Below the pieces are notes generated by a model. It had not been told where the DNA came from. It did no database searches and saw only the letters and a program-made list of their open reading frames with translations. The translations under genes were made by a program, and so were the position numbers. A DNA stretch of 64,000 bases from NCBI RefSeq assembly GCF_900142575.1, contig NZ_FRBI01000025.1, forward strand, positions 1 through 64,000, given 5' to 3'. Positions 44,681 to 54,766 of this stretch are shown here, piece after piece (the first letter of the stretch is position 1; each line of letters starts with the position of its first letter). Source of the stretch: Actinacidiphila paucisporea (GTDB lineage Bacteria > Actinomycetota > Actinomycetes > Streptomycetales > Streptomycetaceae).

Positions 44681-47600
44681 TCAGCCCGCCGAGGCCGGGC
44701 CGAATCTGGCGACGACCGTGCGGTCGCCAGTCACCGGGACGCTGACCGAGACGGCGGTGCTGCCGAGGTCGGTGCCGTCCAGCGTCCAGCCGAGCAGCCG
44801 GAAGCCGGCCGCGGGCACGGCCGTTGCGGTCACCGTGTCGCCCTTCTCGTAGCGGCCCGGTGCGGTGGCATTGCCGGTGACACGGACCGTGCCGCCGGTC
44901 GCCGGGTCCGCGGCGGCCGTCACGGACCGGTCCACCATGTTGATCACCATGATGCCGTAGAGCTTCGCCGGTCCTGTCGACGTCGTGCCGTTGTAGCGCA
45001 TCACGTTGACCACGGCGACCTCGGCGCCCGCGCCGGCCTTGACTGTGTAGCCGCCGTCGCCGAGGTTGTCCGTGCCCAGGTTGAAGGCGTGGACGTCGCC
45101 GGAGTCGACGACCAGGCCGTTGTGCATGCCGTAGCCGAAGACGTCCACGACGTTCAGGTCGCGGGCGCCGTCGACGTGCACCAGGTCGGTGTTCTTGCGG
45201 GTGTAGCCGTCGATGGTCTGCGGGAAGAGGTTGCTGCCGAGGCCCCAGTTCGGGACGCCGTAGCCGACCCTGGCGACCCCGTTGCCGTTGCTGAGGACGC
45301 CGTCGATGCTGCCGCCGTCCGCGGCGCCGACGTTGACGCCCCGGTTGAGGAAGACGCCGGTCAGCTTGTGGACCACGAAGCCACGGTCCGAGGCCATGTC
45401 GACGCCGTTCCAGGCGTTGGTCAGGCCGACGTCGACGACGTAGCTGCCGCGGCCCGCGCCGCGGATGTCGTAGGGGTAGGGGACGTAGCCGACGGCCGGG
45501 TTGTTCTCCGGGTGGAAGACCCGCAGCCCGCGCACTCCGGCGCCGGCGCCGTCCAGGGTGACCGTCGCGGTGGCCGTCGCCGCGTCGGCGCTGTCGCGCC
45601 CGGCGTAGGACAGCAGCACGGTGCCGCCGCTGTTCTGGCTCTCGTCGCGGTTCGGCGAGGCGGCCGCGCCGCGCAGTTCCACCCCTGCCGGGACGCGCAG
45701 GTGGCCGCCGACCCGGTACCACCCGGCCGGCAGGTAGACCAGGCCGCCGCCCTGGGCGCCGGCCCGGTCGAGCACCCGCTGGAGGGCCGCTGTCGCGTCG
45801 GCGGCCGGTTCGTAGCCGACGCCGTGCGGCACGCCGCTCGCGACGTACAGCACGTTCCGCTTCGGCCGGGGGTCGGCTGCCGGGGCGTGGTAGGCGGGCA
45901 GGCTGCCCGGCAGGGTGATCACGGTGCCGGCGGCCGGGCCGGTCAGGGTGGTGCCGGTGACCTTGACGTAGCCCGCGGTGGTGTTGCGCACCGAGGCGGT
46001 GCTGCCCTGCAGGGTGCTGTCGGCGAAGGTCATGCCCCAGCGGGAGTCGAGGTCGTCCACCTGGAGGGCGACGTCGGTCCGCAGCACCCGGGCCTGCACG
46101 AAGGCGCCGGTGAAGGTGGCCCGCTGGCCCTTCACGATCTGGATGCCGGTGCGGTAGTCGGACAGGCTGATCCGGGAGAACTGGTCCCACTCCAGGTCAC
46201 CGAGCACGAGCCCGGTGGCGTTGCCCCGCGTCCAGCGGTCGAGGTCCGCCCGCTGCGGCGGCCGGTAGGCGGCAGGGGCGTCCGCCCAGTAGGAGTTGGA
46301 GAAGGTGATGTCGTTCCAGGTGCCGACGTCGGAGCCGTTGTAGGCGACGGCTCCCGCGGACAGCGCCGTGCCCTTGATGTCGTCGAGCGTCGCCGACTCG
46401 TGGACCTGGCCCTGCACCGCGGGACGGCCGCGCTCGTCGGGCATGGTGGAGACCCCCACACCCTTGTACGAGTTGAGCATGGTGACGTGCTCGACCGTGC
46501 TCATCATGAAGTTCTCGTCGCTCGCCCACGCCGAGCCCGGAATCTCGAAGGTGTAGTTGTACGGCACCGGGTGGGCGGCGCTCTGGTTCGGGTAGTAGGT
46601 GGTCAGGCCCTGGACGGAGGCGCTGCCGCCGACCCGGAAGAGCACCGGGCCGTCGGAGCCGGGCGGCAGGTCCGCGCGGATCACCGTGCCGTAGTCGCCC
46701 TTGCCGTGGTCGGGGTCCCGCCGGTCGCCGCGCAGCGAGCAGAAGGCCGGGACCTCCACGGTGCCGGTGATCCGGTAGGTGCCCGCGGCCATCCACACCG
46801 TGCCGCCGCCCGCGTCCTGGCAGTCGTAGAGCGTGGCCTGCACGGCGGCGGTCGCGTCCTGGCGCCCGGTGGCGTCGGCGCCGTGGTCGCGGACGTCGAA
46901 GTCCGCGACGACCGGGCTCGCGGCCGGGTAGCGGGTGGCGACCAGCTTCGGGTGCGCGGTGACGACCCGCTGGTCGTAGACCTTGAGCTGCGCCAGCTCG
47001 ACCCGGGTCACCCCGGCCGCGTAGCCGTGGACGTCCAGCCGTACGTAGCGCGCGGTCGTCGCGGGGAAGGCGGTGGCGAAGACGTCGCCGGGGCCGGTGG
47101 CGCCGGTGCGCCCTGCGTCGGTGAAGTGCGTGCCGTCGGTGGAGAGCCGCACGGTGTAGTCGGGGGCGAAGGCGCCGCCCCAGACCGCCTTGACCTGCGA
47201 CAGGTGCGTGACCGCGCCCAGGTCGACGGTGAGGGTCTCGCCCTTGCCCGCGTCGCCGCTGACCCAGGCGGTGCCGCCGTCGCCGTCGATCGCGGCGGCC
47301 GGGGTGGACCCGGGGGCGGTGGACGAGGCGGTGGCGGTGCCCAGATGCGCCAGGTCGGTGTCCACGACGGTGGCGTGGAAGGCGCCGATCGCGGCGGCCA
47401 GCGCCGTGAAGGCGGTACGCGCCTGGGCATCGGTCACGCCGGTGCCGTTCGCCACCGTGCGGGCCGTGTCGGCGGCGGCCTTGAGCGTGTCCTTGGCGCC
47501 CGCCGGGTACTGCCCGTCCCGGGTGCCCTCGCGGGCCGCGGCATAGGCGGTGTCGGCCTGCGCGACCAGCTGCTTCAGGCCGGTGGTCGGGTCGAGCACG

Positions 47601-48607
47601 GCCGGCAGCGCGGTCACCGAGACCCGGGCGGCCTTCAGTTCCGCGGCGCCGCCGCCGGTGGTGATGCGGAAGTCCGAGCCGTTGGAGCGGTTGGTGAGGA
47701 TCGCGTCGTCCAGCAGGAAGGTGTGGGTCTTCCAGGTCCCCGAGTCGCCGTAGGTGAACAGCGGCGACTTCTTGAACATCTGCGGGATGGTGTCGCCCGG
47801 GGAGTCGTATTCGAGCTGGATGGAGCCGTTGCCCTGGTCGAAGTAGTCGACGGTGACGGCGACCGGGTCACGGTTGTCGTAGAGCGTGCCGTCGTCGGCG
47901 TTCATGTAGAAGAAGCCGGTCTCGGCGCCGGGGTGGCTCTGGTCGGTGCCCCAGTAGCCGCGGCCGTCCTGCACGCCGGTGACCAGGTGGGTGTCGTTGT
48001 CGCCGGCCCGCGGGGAGATGCCGTGCGAGGCGACGGCGGTGCCGAGGTCGACCGACAGGCCCGCGGCCACCCGGACCGCGGAGACCGTGACGTCCGCAGG
48101 TGCGTCGCCCTGGACGCCGGACAGCCGCAGCTGCCGGCCCGCGGAGAAGTCCGCGGGAATGGTGAACGCCTCGGTCCTGAAGGTGCCCGAGTCGCCCAGC
48201 GCGGCGCTGCCCAGCACGTCGCCGGCGCCGCGGGTCAGCCGCAGGGTGCCGCTGCCGGTGTCCAGGTAGGTGACGGCGACGGTCAGCCGGTCCGCCGTCA
48301 CCGTGTCGGTGTACTCCTGGTCGAGGTCGAAGGCGAGGTAGCCGGTGCCGGCCGCGACATCGGTACGCCAGTACGGCGTGCCGTCCTGCGTGCCGGTCCG
48401 CAGGCCCGACGCGTCGTCACCGGCGGTCGCGGTGAGGCCGAGCGTGAAGGGCCGGGGGCCGAGGTCGGCGCCGACTCCCAGCGGGTAGAGCGTGGGCGCC
48501 GCGGCCGACGCGGGCAGCGAGGCCGGCAGCAGCAGGGCCACGGCGGCGAGCAGCAGGATTGCGGGCGCGCGCAGCAGCGCGCGGATACGTAGACGTCTGG
48601 GTGGCAC
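44681..48607 (-). CDS. Secreted 1308-aa twin beta-helix protein with F5/8-type carbohydrate-binding domain
   Basis: A large exported polysaccharide-active protein. GTG 48607 has GGAGG six bases upstream; the TTG at 48613 touches that site and is rejected. After the signal peptide (ends PASAAAP) come two repeated beta-sandwich parts (about 40-310), a helical FIVAR-like stretch (about 320-425), an F5/8 type C domain (about 430-560), then two pectate-lyase-type parallel beta-helix halves (VADFDVRDHGADATGRQDAT and YEPAADATAALQRVLD), and a small terminal beta repeat (GGTVRVTGN). The paired helix layout recalls GH55 glucanases and phage-tail-like lyases. Substrate unknown; the mannosidase island upstream suggests a glycan partner. 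Confidence 0.82.
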   Translation of the reverse strand: MPPRRLRIRALLRAPAILLLAAVALLLPASLPASAAAPTLYPLGVGADLGPRPFTLGLTATAGDDASGLRTGTQDGTPYWRTDVAAGTGYLAFDLDQEYTDTVTADRLTVAVTYLDTGSGTLRLTRGAGDVLGSAALGDSGTFRTEAFTIPADFSAGRQLRLSGVQGDAPADVTVSAVRVAAGLSVDLGTAVASHGISPRAGDNDTHLVTGVQDGRGYWGTDQSHPGAETGFFYMNADDGTLYDNRDPVAVTVDYFDQGNGSIQLEYDSPGDTIPQMFKKSPLFTYGDSGTWKTHTFLLDDAILTNRSNGSDFRITTGGGAAELKAARVSVTALPAVLDPTTGLKQLVAQADTAYAAAREGTRDGQYPAGAKDTLKAAADTARTVANGTGVTDAQARTAFTALAAAIGAFHATVVDTDLAHLGTATASSTAPGSTPAAAIDGDGGTAWVSGDAGKGETLTVDLGAVTHLSQVKAVWGGAFAPDYTVRLSTDGTHFTDAGRTGATGPGDVFATAFPATTARYVRLDVHGYAAGVTRVELAQLKVYDQRVVTAHPKLVATRYPAASPVVADFDVRDHGADATGRQDATAAVQATLYDCQDAGGGTVWMAAGTYRITGTVEVPAFCSLRGDRRDPDHGKGDYGTVIRADLPPGSDGPVLFRVGGSASVQGLTTYYPNQSAAHPVPYNYTFEIPGSAWASDENFMMSTVEHVTMLNSYKGVGVSTMPDERGRPAVQGQVHESATLDDIKGTALSAGAVAYNGSDVGTWNDITFSNSYWADAPAAYRPPQRADLDRWTRGNATGLVLGDLEWDQFSRISLSDYRTGIQIVKGQRATFTGAFVQARVLRTDVALQVDDLDSRWGMTFADSTLQGSTASVRNTTAGYVKVTGTTLTGPAAGTVITLPGSLPAYHAPAADPRPKRNVLYVASGVPHGVGYEPAADATAALQRVLDRAGAQGGGLVYLPAGWYRVGGHLRVPAGVELRGAAASPNRDESQNSGGTVLLSYAGRDSADAATATATVTLDGAGAGVRGLRVFHPENNPAVGYVPYPYDIRGAGRGSYVVDVGLTNAWNGVDMASDRGFVVHKLTGVFLNRGVNVGAADGGSIDGVLSNGNGVARVGYGVPNWGLGSNLFPQTIDGYTRKNTDLVHVDGARDLNVVDVFGYGMHNGLVVDSGDVHAFNLGTDNLGDGGYTVKAGAGAEVAVVNVMRYNGTTSTGPAKLYGIMVINMVDRSVTAAADPATGGTVRVTGNATAPGRYEKGDTVTATAVPAAGFRLLGWTLDGTDLGSTAVSVSVPVTGDRTVVARFGPASAG

Positions 48608-48698
48608 GGACAACCTCCGATGGTCACGATGGGGCGTGCGGGTCAGGGGTCGTGCGAGAGGGGACGCCCGCCGGACGGGGGCAGGCGTGCGGGCCGCA

Positions 48699-48726
48699 CC
48701 GCCCCCGCCCGCGAGGGCAGGGGCGG
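48699..48726 (-). terminator. Terminator of the sugar ABC / GH38 operon
   Basis: CCGCCCC-GCCC pairs with GGGC-GGGGCGG (one C/A mismatch) around a GCGA tetraloop, 20 bases past the mannosidase stop. Confidence 0.65.
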
Positions 48727-48748
48727 GCGGTTCCGGCCGCGCGGGCTG

Positions 48749-51700
48749 TCAGGTCCGGCGCAGTCGGAGCGTGAGGATCTGGAAGGGGCGCAGGTCGAGC
48801 GGCAGCGAGCCGTCGGCTCCGGGGTCGAGACGCCGCACCGGGTCCTCCAGCAGATCGGTGATCTCGGCGCCGGCCACCGCGAAGCCGGCGCGCAGCGCGC
48901 CGCGTGCCGTGCCGCCGCGCGACTCGTACAGCCGCACCACGACGTCGCCCGACCGGTCGTCGGCGAGCTTGACGGTCTCCACGGTGATGTCCGGGTTGTC
49001 GACGTCTATCAGCGGGGCGCCGCCGGCCGGTGCCGCGCCCGCGGGCCGCAGCGGCAGGTTGACCGCGTAGCCCGCCGCGATCGCGTCGCCGATGCCGGCG
49101 CCGACCACCAGGGCGTACGAGAACCGGTGCCGGCCGCGGTCGGCCTGCGGGTCGGGGCTGTGCGGGGAGCGCAGCAGCGACAGCCGCAGGGTGGTCGTGG
49201 TGCCGCCGTCCTCGCGGGTCCGCCGGGACACGTCGTGGCCGTAGGTGGAGTCGTTGACGACCGCCGCGCCCCAGCCGTGCTCGCCGAGGTGCACCCAGCG
49301 GTGCGCCCACAGCTCGAAACGGGCCGCGTCCCAGCTGGTGTTCTCGTGCGTGGGGCGGCGCACGTGCCCGAACTGGATCTCCGCGCTCTCGGTGTCCGCG
49401 TGCACGTTGACCGGCCACGCGGCCTTGAGCAGGGTGTCGCGCTCCTGCCAGTCGATATCGGTCCTGACGGTGAGCCGGTCGCTGCCCGCGGTCAGTTCCA
49501 GGTGCTGCACCAGGTGCGAGGCGCCGAAGGCCCGCTCCACCCGCACCGAGGCAAGCAGCGGCCCGGACTCCGCGAGCTCCACCGACACCGCGTCGGTGAG
49601 GTCGCGGACGGTGTCGCGGTAGTAGCCGTCGATGTTCCAGGCACTCCACAGGTTCGGGTCGTCCGGGTGCAGTTGCAGCAGATTGCCGGCGCTGCCGGGC
49701 GCGATGGCCTCCCGGCGGGCCCGCAGGTCGTAGGCCGAGCGGACCAGGCCGTCCGCGTCGATCACCACCCGCAGCACCCCGTTGTCCAGCACGGCCGTGC
49801 CGTCCTCGGTGCCCGCGGTGACCGGCGGCAGCGCTCCGGCGGGCACCGCCCGGCCGCTGCCGAGCGCCGGCGCCTCCACCAGGACGGCCTGCCGCCCGTC
49901 GCGCAGCGGCTGCCCGCCCTCGCGGACCGCCCCGGCCGGCAGCACGGCCACCTCGCGCCGGGCGTAGGGCCCCGCGTTGAAGAAGGCCAGGCCCTCGCCG
50001 CCGGCCAGCGCCGTACCGATCACCTCGGCCAGCTCGGCCTGGAGCTGCGCGTGCACCGCCTCGGCCTCCTGGTGGACCCAGGCGATCGACGAGCCGGGCA
50101 GGATGTCGTGGAACTGGTGCAGCAGCACCCGCTGCCAGATCGACTCCAGCCGCTCGTAGGGGTAGGGCGCCCCGCCGCGCACGGCCGCGGCCACCGACCA
50201 CAGCTCGGCCTCCCGCAGCAGCGCCTCGGCCCGCCGGTTGCCGCGCTTGGTGCGTGCCTGGCTGGTGTACGTGCCGCGGTGGTTCTCCAGGTACAGCTCG
50301 CCGCGCCAGACCGGCAGCCGGTCGTATTCGGCGCGGGCCGCCGCGAAGAAGTCCCCGGGGTCGCCGACCTCGACGCGGGTGGAGCCCTCCAGGTTGCGCA
50401 GCCTGCGGGCCTTCTCCAGCATCTCCCGGGTGGGCCCGCCGCCGCCGTCGCCGAAGCCGAACGGGGCCAGTGAGCGGGTGGCGGCGCCCTTGTCGGCGAA
50501 GTTGCTCTCGGCGTGCGCCAGTTCGGCGCCGGTCAAGGCGGCGTTGTAGGTGTCGACCGGCGGGAAGTGGGTGAAGATCCGGGTGCCGTCGATGCCCTCC
50601 CAGTCGAAGGTGTGGTGCGGCAGCCGGTTGGTCTCGTTCCACGACAGCTTCTGGGTGAGGAACCAGCTCGCCCCGGCCAGCTTCGCCAGCTGCGGGTAGG
50701 CCGCGGTGTAGCCGAAGGAGTCCGGCAGCCACACCCCCTCCTGCGCGATACCGAACTCCTCGGCGAAGAAGCGCCGTCCGTAGACCAGCTGCCGGGCGAG
50801 CGCCTCGCCGCCTGGCAGGTTGCCGTCGGCCTCCACCCACATGCCGCCGACCGGCGCCCAGTTGCCGTCGCTCACCGCCTTCTTGATCCGCTCGAAGACC
50901 TCGGGGCGGCGCTCCTTGATCCAGGCGTACTGCTGCGCGGAGGAGCAGGCGAAGACCAGCTCCGGATACTCCTCGGCCAGCGTCGTCATGTTGGTGAAGG
51001 TGCGGGCGCACTTGCGCACCGTCTCCCGGATCGGCCACAGCCACGCCGAGTCGATGTGCGCGTGGCCCACCGCCGTGACGGTGTGCGCGGAGGCGTACGC
51101 GGGCCTGGACAGGACGTCGGCGAGCCGGTCGCGGGCGGCCTGCGCGGTGCCGGCGACGTCCTTGACGTCGACCGCGTCGATCGCGTGGGCCAGCGCCCGC
51201 AGGATCTCGTGCCGGCGCGAACCGCCGACCGGCAGCTGCCGCATCAGCTCGTCGAGCACTTCCATGTCGTGCAGCAGGTGCCACACCGCGTCCTCGCGGA
51301 CCGCCAGGTGCGCCTCCCGCAACTGGTAGAGGTGGGCGGTGCCCGCGGTCTCCTTGGACCCGAAGTGGGTGCCGACCGACTTGGCGCCCTCGATCATCGG
51401 GTTGGCGGCCAGCTCCACCAGCAGGTCCACCGGCTCGCCGCCGGCCGCGCACCGGGCGAGCAGCACGCTGCGGTGGTGCGGGTGCAGGCCCTGGATCGGG
51501 GAGCCGGCGGCATCGTGCACGAAGCCCTCGGCCTGGCCGCCGGGACCCAGGGCCGGGTCGAAGCCCAGGTCGAAGACCGCCTCGACGCGCCGCCCCGCCC
51601 ACTCCCGCGGGATGCTCGCGGTGGCCTTGAGCCAGCTGGTCGACCAGGGGCCGCCCCAGGTGTCGCCGAGCGCCACGGGTTCGTAGACCGCCGCCAGGGC

Positions 51701-51841
51701 GTCGGCCACCGGGACGGGTTCGCCGGGGACGTGCCAGGCGGCGAGGTCGAGGTCCGCGGTTGCCGAGTAGAGGGCCGGCCTGACCGCCTGCGCCAGGAAT
51801 TTGGTGATCCGCTCTTCGACGATGTGCCGGTCGTCATGCAC
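48749..51841 (-). CDS. GH38 alpha-mannosidase (first copy)
   Basis: 1030 aa, cytoplasmic (no signal peptide). Removes alpha-linked mannose by a retaining mechanism. Zinc ligands: His260 and Asp264 (with His262) in GHAHIDSAWLWP; nucleophile Asp374 in LPDSFGYTAAYPQLA; late zinc His in HQFHDILPGSS. The C-terminal beta domains follow. GTG 51841 gives a start homologous to the second copy; the much longer frame is a shadow running into the epimerase. Last gene of the operon, which begins at 56157 with the sugar-binding protein; a 190-base gap separates it from the epimerase gene. Confidence 0.92.
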   Translation of the reverse strand: MHDDRHIVEERITKFLAQAVRPALYSATADLDLAAWHVPGEPVPVADALAAVYEPVALGDTWGGPWSTSWLKATASIPREWAGRRVEAVFDLGFDPALGPGGQAEGFVHDAAGSPIQGLHPHHRSVLLARCAAGGEPVDLLVELAANPMIEGAKSVGTHFGSKETAGTAHLYQLREAHLAVREDAVWHLLHDMEVLDELMRQLPVGGSRRHEILRALAHAIDAVDVKDVAGTAQAARDRLADVLSRPAYASAHTVTAVGHAHIDSAWLWPIRETVRKCARTFTNMTTLAEEYPELVFACSSAQQYAWIKERRPEVFERIKKAVSDGNWAPVGGMWVEADGNLPGGEALARQLVYGRRFFAEEFGIAQEGVWLPDSFGYTAAYPQLAKLAGASWFLTQKLSWNETNRLPHHTFDWEGIDGTRIFTHFPPVDTYNAALTGAELAHAESNFADKGAATRSLAPFGFGDGGGGPTREMLEKARRLRNLEGSTRVEVGDPGDFFAAARAEYDRLPVWRGELYLENHRGTYTSQARTKRGNRRAEALLREAELWSVAAAVRGGAPYPYERLESIWQRVLLHQFHDILPGSSIAWVHQEAEAVHAQLQAELAEVIGTALAGGEGLAFFNAGPYARREVAVLPAGAVREGGQPLRDGRQAVLVEAPALGSGRAVPAGALPPVTAGTEDGTAVLDNGVLRVVIDADGLVRSAYDLRARREAIAPGSAGNLLQLHPDDPNLWSAWNIDGYYRDTVRDLTDAVSVELAESGPLLASVRVERAFGASHLVQHLELTAGSDRLTVRTDIDWQERDTLLKAAWPVNVHADTESAEIQFGHVRRPTHENTSWDAARFELWAHRWVHLGEHGWGAAVVNDSTYGHDVSRRTREDGGTTTTLRLSLLRSPHSPDPQADRGRHRFSYALVVGAGIGDAIAAGYAVNLPLRPAGAAPAGGAPLIDVDNPDITVETVKLADDRSGDVVVRLYESRGGTARGALRAGFAVAGAEITDLLEDPVRRLDPGADGSLPLDLRPFQILTLRLRRT

Positions 51842-52032
51842 TGGTGTGCTCTTTCTGCTGGATGGTCTGCTGGGGCCTGTCGGGTGGATCTCCGCGGCGT
51901 CGCGGCGCCCGGCACGCACATCTGCCGCGTTGTCGTCAGTCGACGGCGGCTCCGCGTCGCCTCCCTCCTCCGCCTTGCAGCTGCACGCACCGAACACCGC
52001 TCCTTCCTCCACGGAGATCCACACGACAGGCC

Positions 52033-52872
52033 CTAGCTCGTGCGCCAGGTGCGCCGGGGGACGAACCCCAGCAGATCGGTACAGACGGTCGTGTCGAACA
52101 GGCTGCCGTGCCCGGTGACGGACGCCGGTACGGTCACGCCGGGGTGGTGGGCGGCCATCAGGTCGGCGGACGGTACGGCCGAGGTGGTGTCGGCGGCGGT
52201 GACGTTGACGATGTGGCAGCCGCGGATGTCGCGCTCGACGGCCAGCCGGATCGCCCGCGCCGCGTCGAGACTGTGGAGCCAGCCCCACAGGTCGTGCCGC
52301 TGTCCCGCCGGGTCGGCGGCGCAGGCGGCGAGGAAGTGGTCGAGGCGGTCGCCGGCGCCGGTGAAGGGGAAGCGCATGCACACCGCGTCGAGCCCCCAGC
52401 GCCGGTGGGCGGCGGCCGCGATCTCCTCCAGCACCACCTTGGACAGCCCGTAGGGATCGCGGACCAGGCTCGGATGCGCCTCGTCCAGCGGTACGTACGC
52501 CGGCGAGACCGGCACCGGCGACCAGGCCAGGCCGGCCGCCGCCATGCTGGAGGCGGCCACCACCCGGCGTACGCCCGCCGCGCCCGCCTCGTCGAAGACC
52601 CGGTGCGCGGTGTGGCAGTTGGCGGCGAACATCGCGCTGGGGTCGTCCACGTTGGGGTGCGGGATCGCCCCCAGGTGCACCACCGCCTCGACGCCGTCCA
52701 TCGCCGCGCGCACCAGGTCGCGGTCCCGCAGGTCGCCGGTGTGCACCCGCACCGCGCGCGGTTCCTCGACCGTCACCAGGTCGGTCAGCACCAGCTCGTG
52801 TCCGGCCGCGGACAGCTCGTGCGTGACATGGCCGCCGATGTGCCCGGCGGCTCCCGTCACCAGGATCCGCAT
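52033..52872 (-). CDS. NAD-dependent epimerase/dehydratase (extended SDR)
   Basis: 279 aa. The Rossmann motif TGAAGHIGG at 6-14, a Ser in ASSMAAAG and the catalytic pair YGLSK identify an extended short-chain dehydrogenase, similar to sugar or uronate dehydrogenases. It could oxidise or epimerise the sugar released by the mannosidase; that is inference. Its ATG overlaps the upstream permease stop by one base (TGATG), so they are co-translated. Confidence 0.88.
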   Translation of the reverse strand: MRILVTGAAGHIGGHVTHELSAAGHELVLTDLVTVEEPRAVRVHTGDLRDRDLVRAAMDGVEAVVHLGAIPHPNVDDPSAMFAANCHTAHRVFDEAGAAGVRRVVAASSMAAAGLAWSPVPVSPAYVPLDEAHPSLVRDPYGLSKVVLEEIAAAAHRRWGLDAVCMRFPFTGAGDRLDHFLAACAADPAGQRHDLWGWLHSLDAARAIRLAVERDIRGCHIVNVTAADTTSAVPSADLMAAHHPGVTVPASVTGHGSLFDTTVCTDLLGFVPRRTWRTS

Positions 52873-53762
52873 CAGCCCTTCACCGCCCCGACCAGGCCGT
52901 TGACGAAGTAGCGCTGGAGGCTCAGGAAGAGCAGGATCACCGGCACCACCACGATCAGCGCGCCGGCCATCAGGTTGTTGTAGTGCGGCACGTTCTCCGA
53001 CGCGAGGGTCTGCAGGCCCAGCGGCAGCGTGTACGTGCTCTCGTCGTTCAGCGACACCCGGGTCAGCAGGTACTCGTTCCAGGTGGGGATCGCGGTGATC
53101 AGCGCCACGGTGATCAGCGCCGGCCGGGTCAGCGGCAGGTAGATGCGGGTGAAGATGTGGAATTCGTTCGCGCCGTCCACCCGCGCCGACTCCCGCAGCT
53201 CCTTCGGCACGGAGGAGAAGGCACCGGTCATCAGCAGCACCGACAGCGGCGCCCCGCCGTTGACGAAGGGCAGCACCAGGCCGATATGGGTGCCCAGGAC
53301 GCCCATCTTGTCCTCCAGCAGCACGATCGGCAGCATGACCGTGACACCGGGGACGAAGAGCAGCGCCACGAAGAGCTTCTGCAGCGCTCCGCGGCCGGGG
53401 AAGTCCAGCACCGCGAAGGCGTAGCCGGCGGCCGCGTAGACCACCAGCGTCAGCACCACGGTCAGCGCGCTGACCTCCAGGCTGTTCAGGAAGTACCGGA
53501 AGAAGTGCAGCTGGTTCCAGGTGGTGGCCAGCGTGTCGAAGGTCGGGTGGTGCGGGATCAGATGCCCGCCGCGCACCACCTCGATCTGGTTCTTGAAGGC
53601 CGCCGAGACCATCCACAGGAAGGGGTAGACGCTGATCACGCCGTAGAGCGCGAGCAGGGCGCCGACCAGCACCCGGGCGCTGATCCGGCGGGCGCGTACC
53701 GCTCCGGTGCCCGTTGGGCCGGGGGTGCGGGGGCGCCGCGAGGCGAGGGGAATCGTTGTCAT
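52872..53762 (-). CDS. Carbohydrate ABC permease (MalG-like)
   Basis: 296 aa with six helices. The EAA loop ESARVDGANEFHIFTRIYLPLTRP and ending SLQRYFVNGLVGAVKG are typical of CUT1 sugar permeases. ATG overlaps the stop of the MalF-like gene (ATGA). With its partner it forms the channel for an oligosaccharide. Confidence 0.92.
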   Translation of the reverse strand: MTTIPLASRRPRTPGPTGTGAVRARRISARVLVGALLALYGVISVYPFLWMVSAAFKNQIEVVRGGHLIPHHPTFDTLATTWNQLHFFRYFLNSLEVSALTVVLTLVVYAAAGYAFAVLDFPGRGALQKLFVALLFVPGVTVMLPIVLLEDKMGVLGTHIGLVLPFVNGGAPLSVLLMTGAFSSVPKELRESARVDGANEFHIFTRIYLPLTRPALITVALITAIPTWNEYLLTRVSLNDESTYTLPLGLQTLASENVPHYNNLMAGALIVVVPVILLFLSLQRYFVNGLVGAVKG

Positions 53763-54766
53763 GTCTTGCTCCGCATGACTCGCAGGTTGATCAGCGCGAT
53801 GACCAGCGCGGCGGCGAAGAGGATCCAGCCGAGCGCGCTGGCGAGCCCGAGGGTCGGCGCCAGGTCCTTGAGGAAGGCCAGCCGGTAGGCCTCGAGGCCC
53901 AGCACGTTGGTGTGGTCGCCGGGGCCGCCGTTGGTCATGACCAGGAAGGTCTGGAAGCCCTGCAGCGAGTCGCGCAGGTTCAGCAGCACCACGATCGAGG
54001 TGATCGGCCGTACCAGCGGCCACACCACCGAGACGTTGGTGCGCCACCAGCCGGCGCCGTCCAGCTGCGAGGCCTCCAGCACGCTGCGGTCGATGCCCTG
54101 CAGGCCCGTGAGGTACAGCAGCATCGCCACCGGCACCGCACCCCACACGGTGACCACGATCATGGTGGGCAGCGCGGTGCTCGGATTGCCGAGCCAGCCC
54201 TGCGGCTGCGCCAGCGAGCCCATGCCGAGGCTGCCGAGCACGCTGTTGACCGCGCCGTCCGGCTGCAGGATGTACTGCCAGGCGAAGAAGACCGCGATGC
54301 CGCTGGTCACGTACGGCACGAAGTAGACCGAGCGCAGCACGCCCTGCATCCGCCTGGCCGAGTTGAGCAGGACCGCGAGCGGGAAGGACACCAGCACGGT
54401 GAGCAGCGGGACGGCGATCATCACGTAGAGGGTGTGGATCGCCGCGTGGTGCAGCCGGGGGGCGTAGGCCGGGTTCTGCCAGAGCAGGTCCTTGTAGTTC
54501 CGCAGGCCCACCCAGTCCCAGTGCGGCGCGAAGCCGTTCCACCGGGCGAAGCTCAGCAGGAAGCCGTAGCCGACCGTGTACAGGCCCATGACCGCGAAGA
54601 GGATCACGGCGGGGGCGACGAAGAGATAGCCGGAGACTGCCTCGTAGGTGCGGCGGCGCAGGACGCGCCGGCCGCCGTCGGGGTCGGCCGTTCCCGCCGG
54701 CCGGGGAGCGGGTCCCCGGCCGGCGGCGGCCGTCTCCGTCAGCGCGGGACGGGGTGCGGTGGTCAC
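53759..54766 (-). CDS. Carbohydrate ABC permease (MalF-like)
   Basis: 335 aa. After a 45-residue Arg/Pro-rich cytosolic leader there are six helices, with LFVAPAVILFAVMGLYTVGYGF and the EAA loop EASQLDGAGWWRTNVSVVWPLVRP. GTG 54766 overlaps the binding-protein TGA by 4 bases. No ATPase gene is in the operon; as usual in Streptomyces, a shared MsiK-type ATPase elsewhere probably powers it. Confidence 0.92.
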   Translation of the reverse strand: MTTAPRPALTETAAAGRGPAPRPAGTADPDGGRRVLRRRTYEAVSGYLFVAPAVILFAVMGLYTVGYGFLLSFARWNGFAPHWDWVGLRNYKDLLWQNPAYAPRLHHAAIHTLYVMIAVPLLTVLVSFPLAVLLNSARRMQGVLRSVYFVPYVTSGIAVFFAWQYILQPDGAVNSVLGSLGMGSLAQPQGWLGNPSTALPTMIVVTVWGAVPVAMLLYLTGLQGIDRSVLEASQLDGAGWWRTNVSVVWPLVRPITSIVVLLNLRDSLQGFQTFLVMTNGGPGDHTNVLGLEAYRLAFLKDLAPTLGLASALGWILFAAALVIALINLRVMRSKT

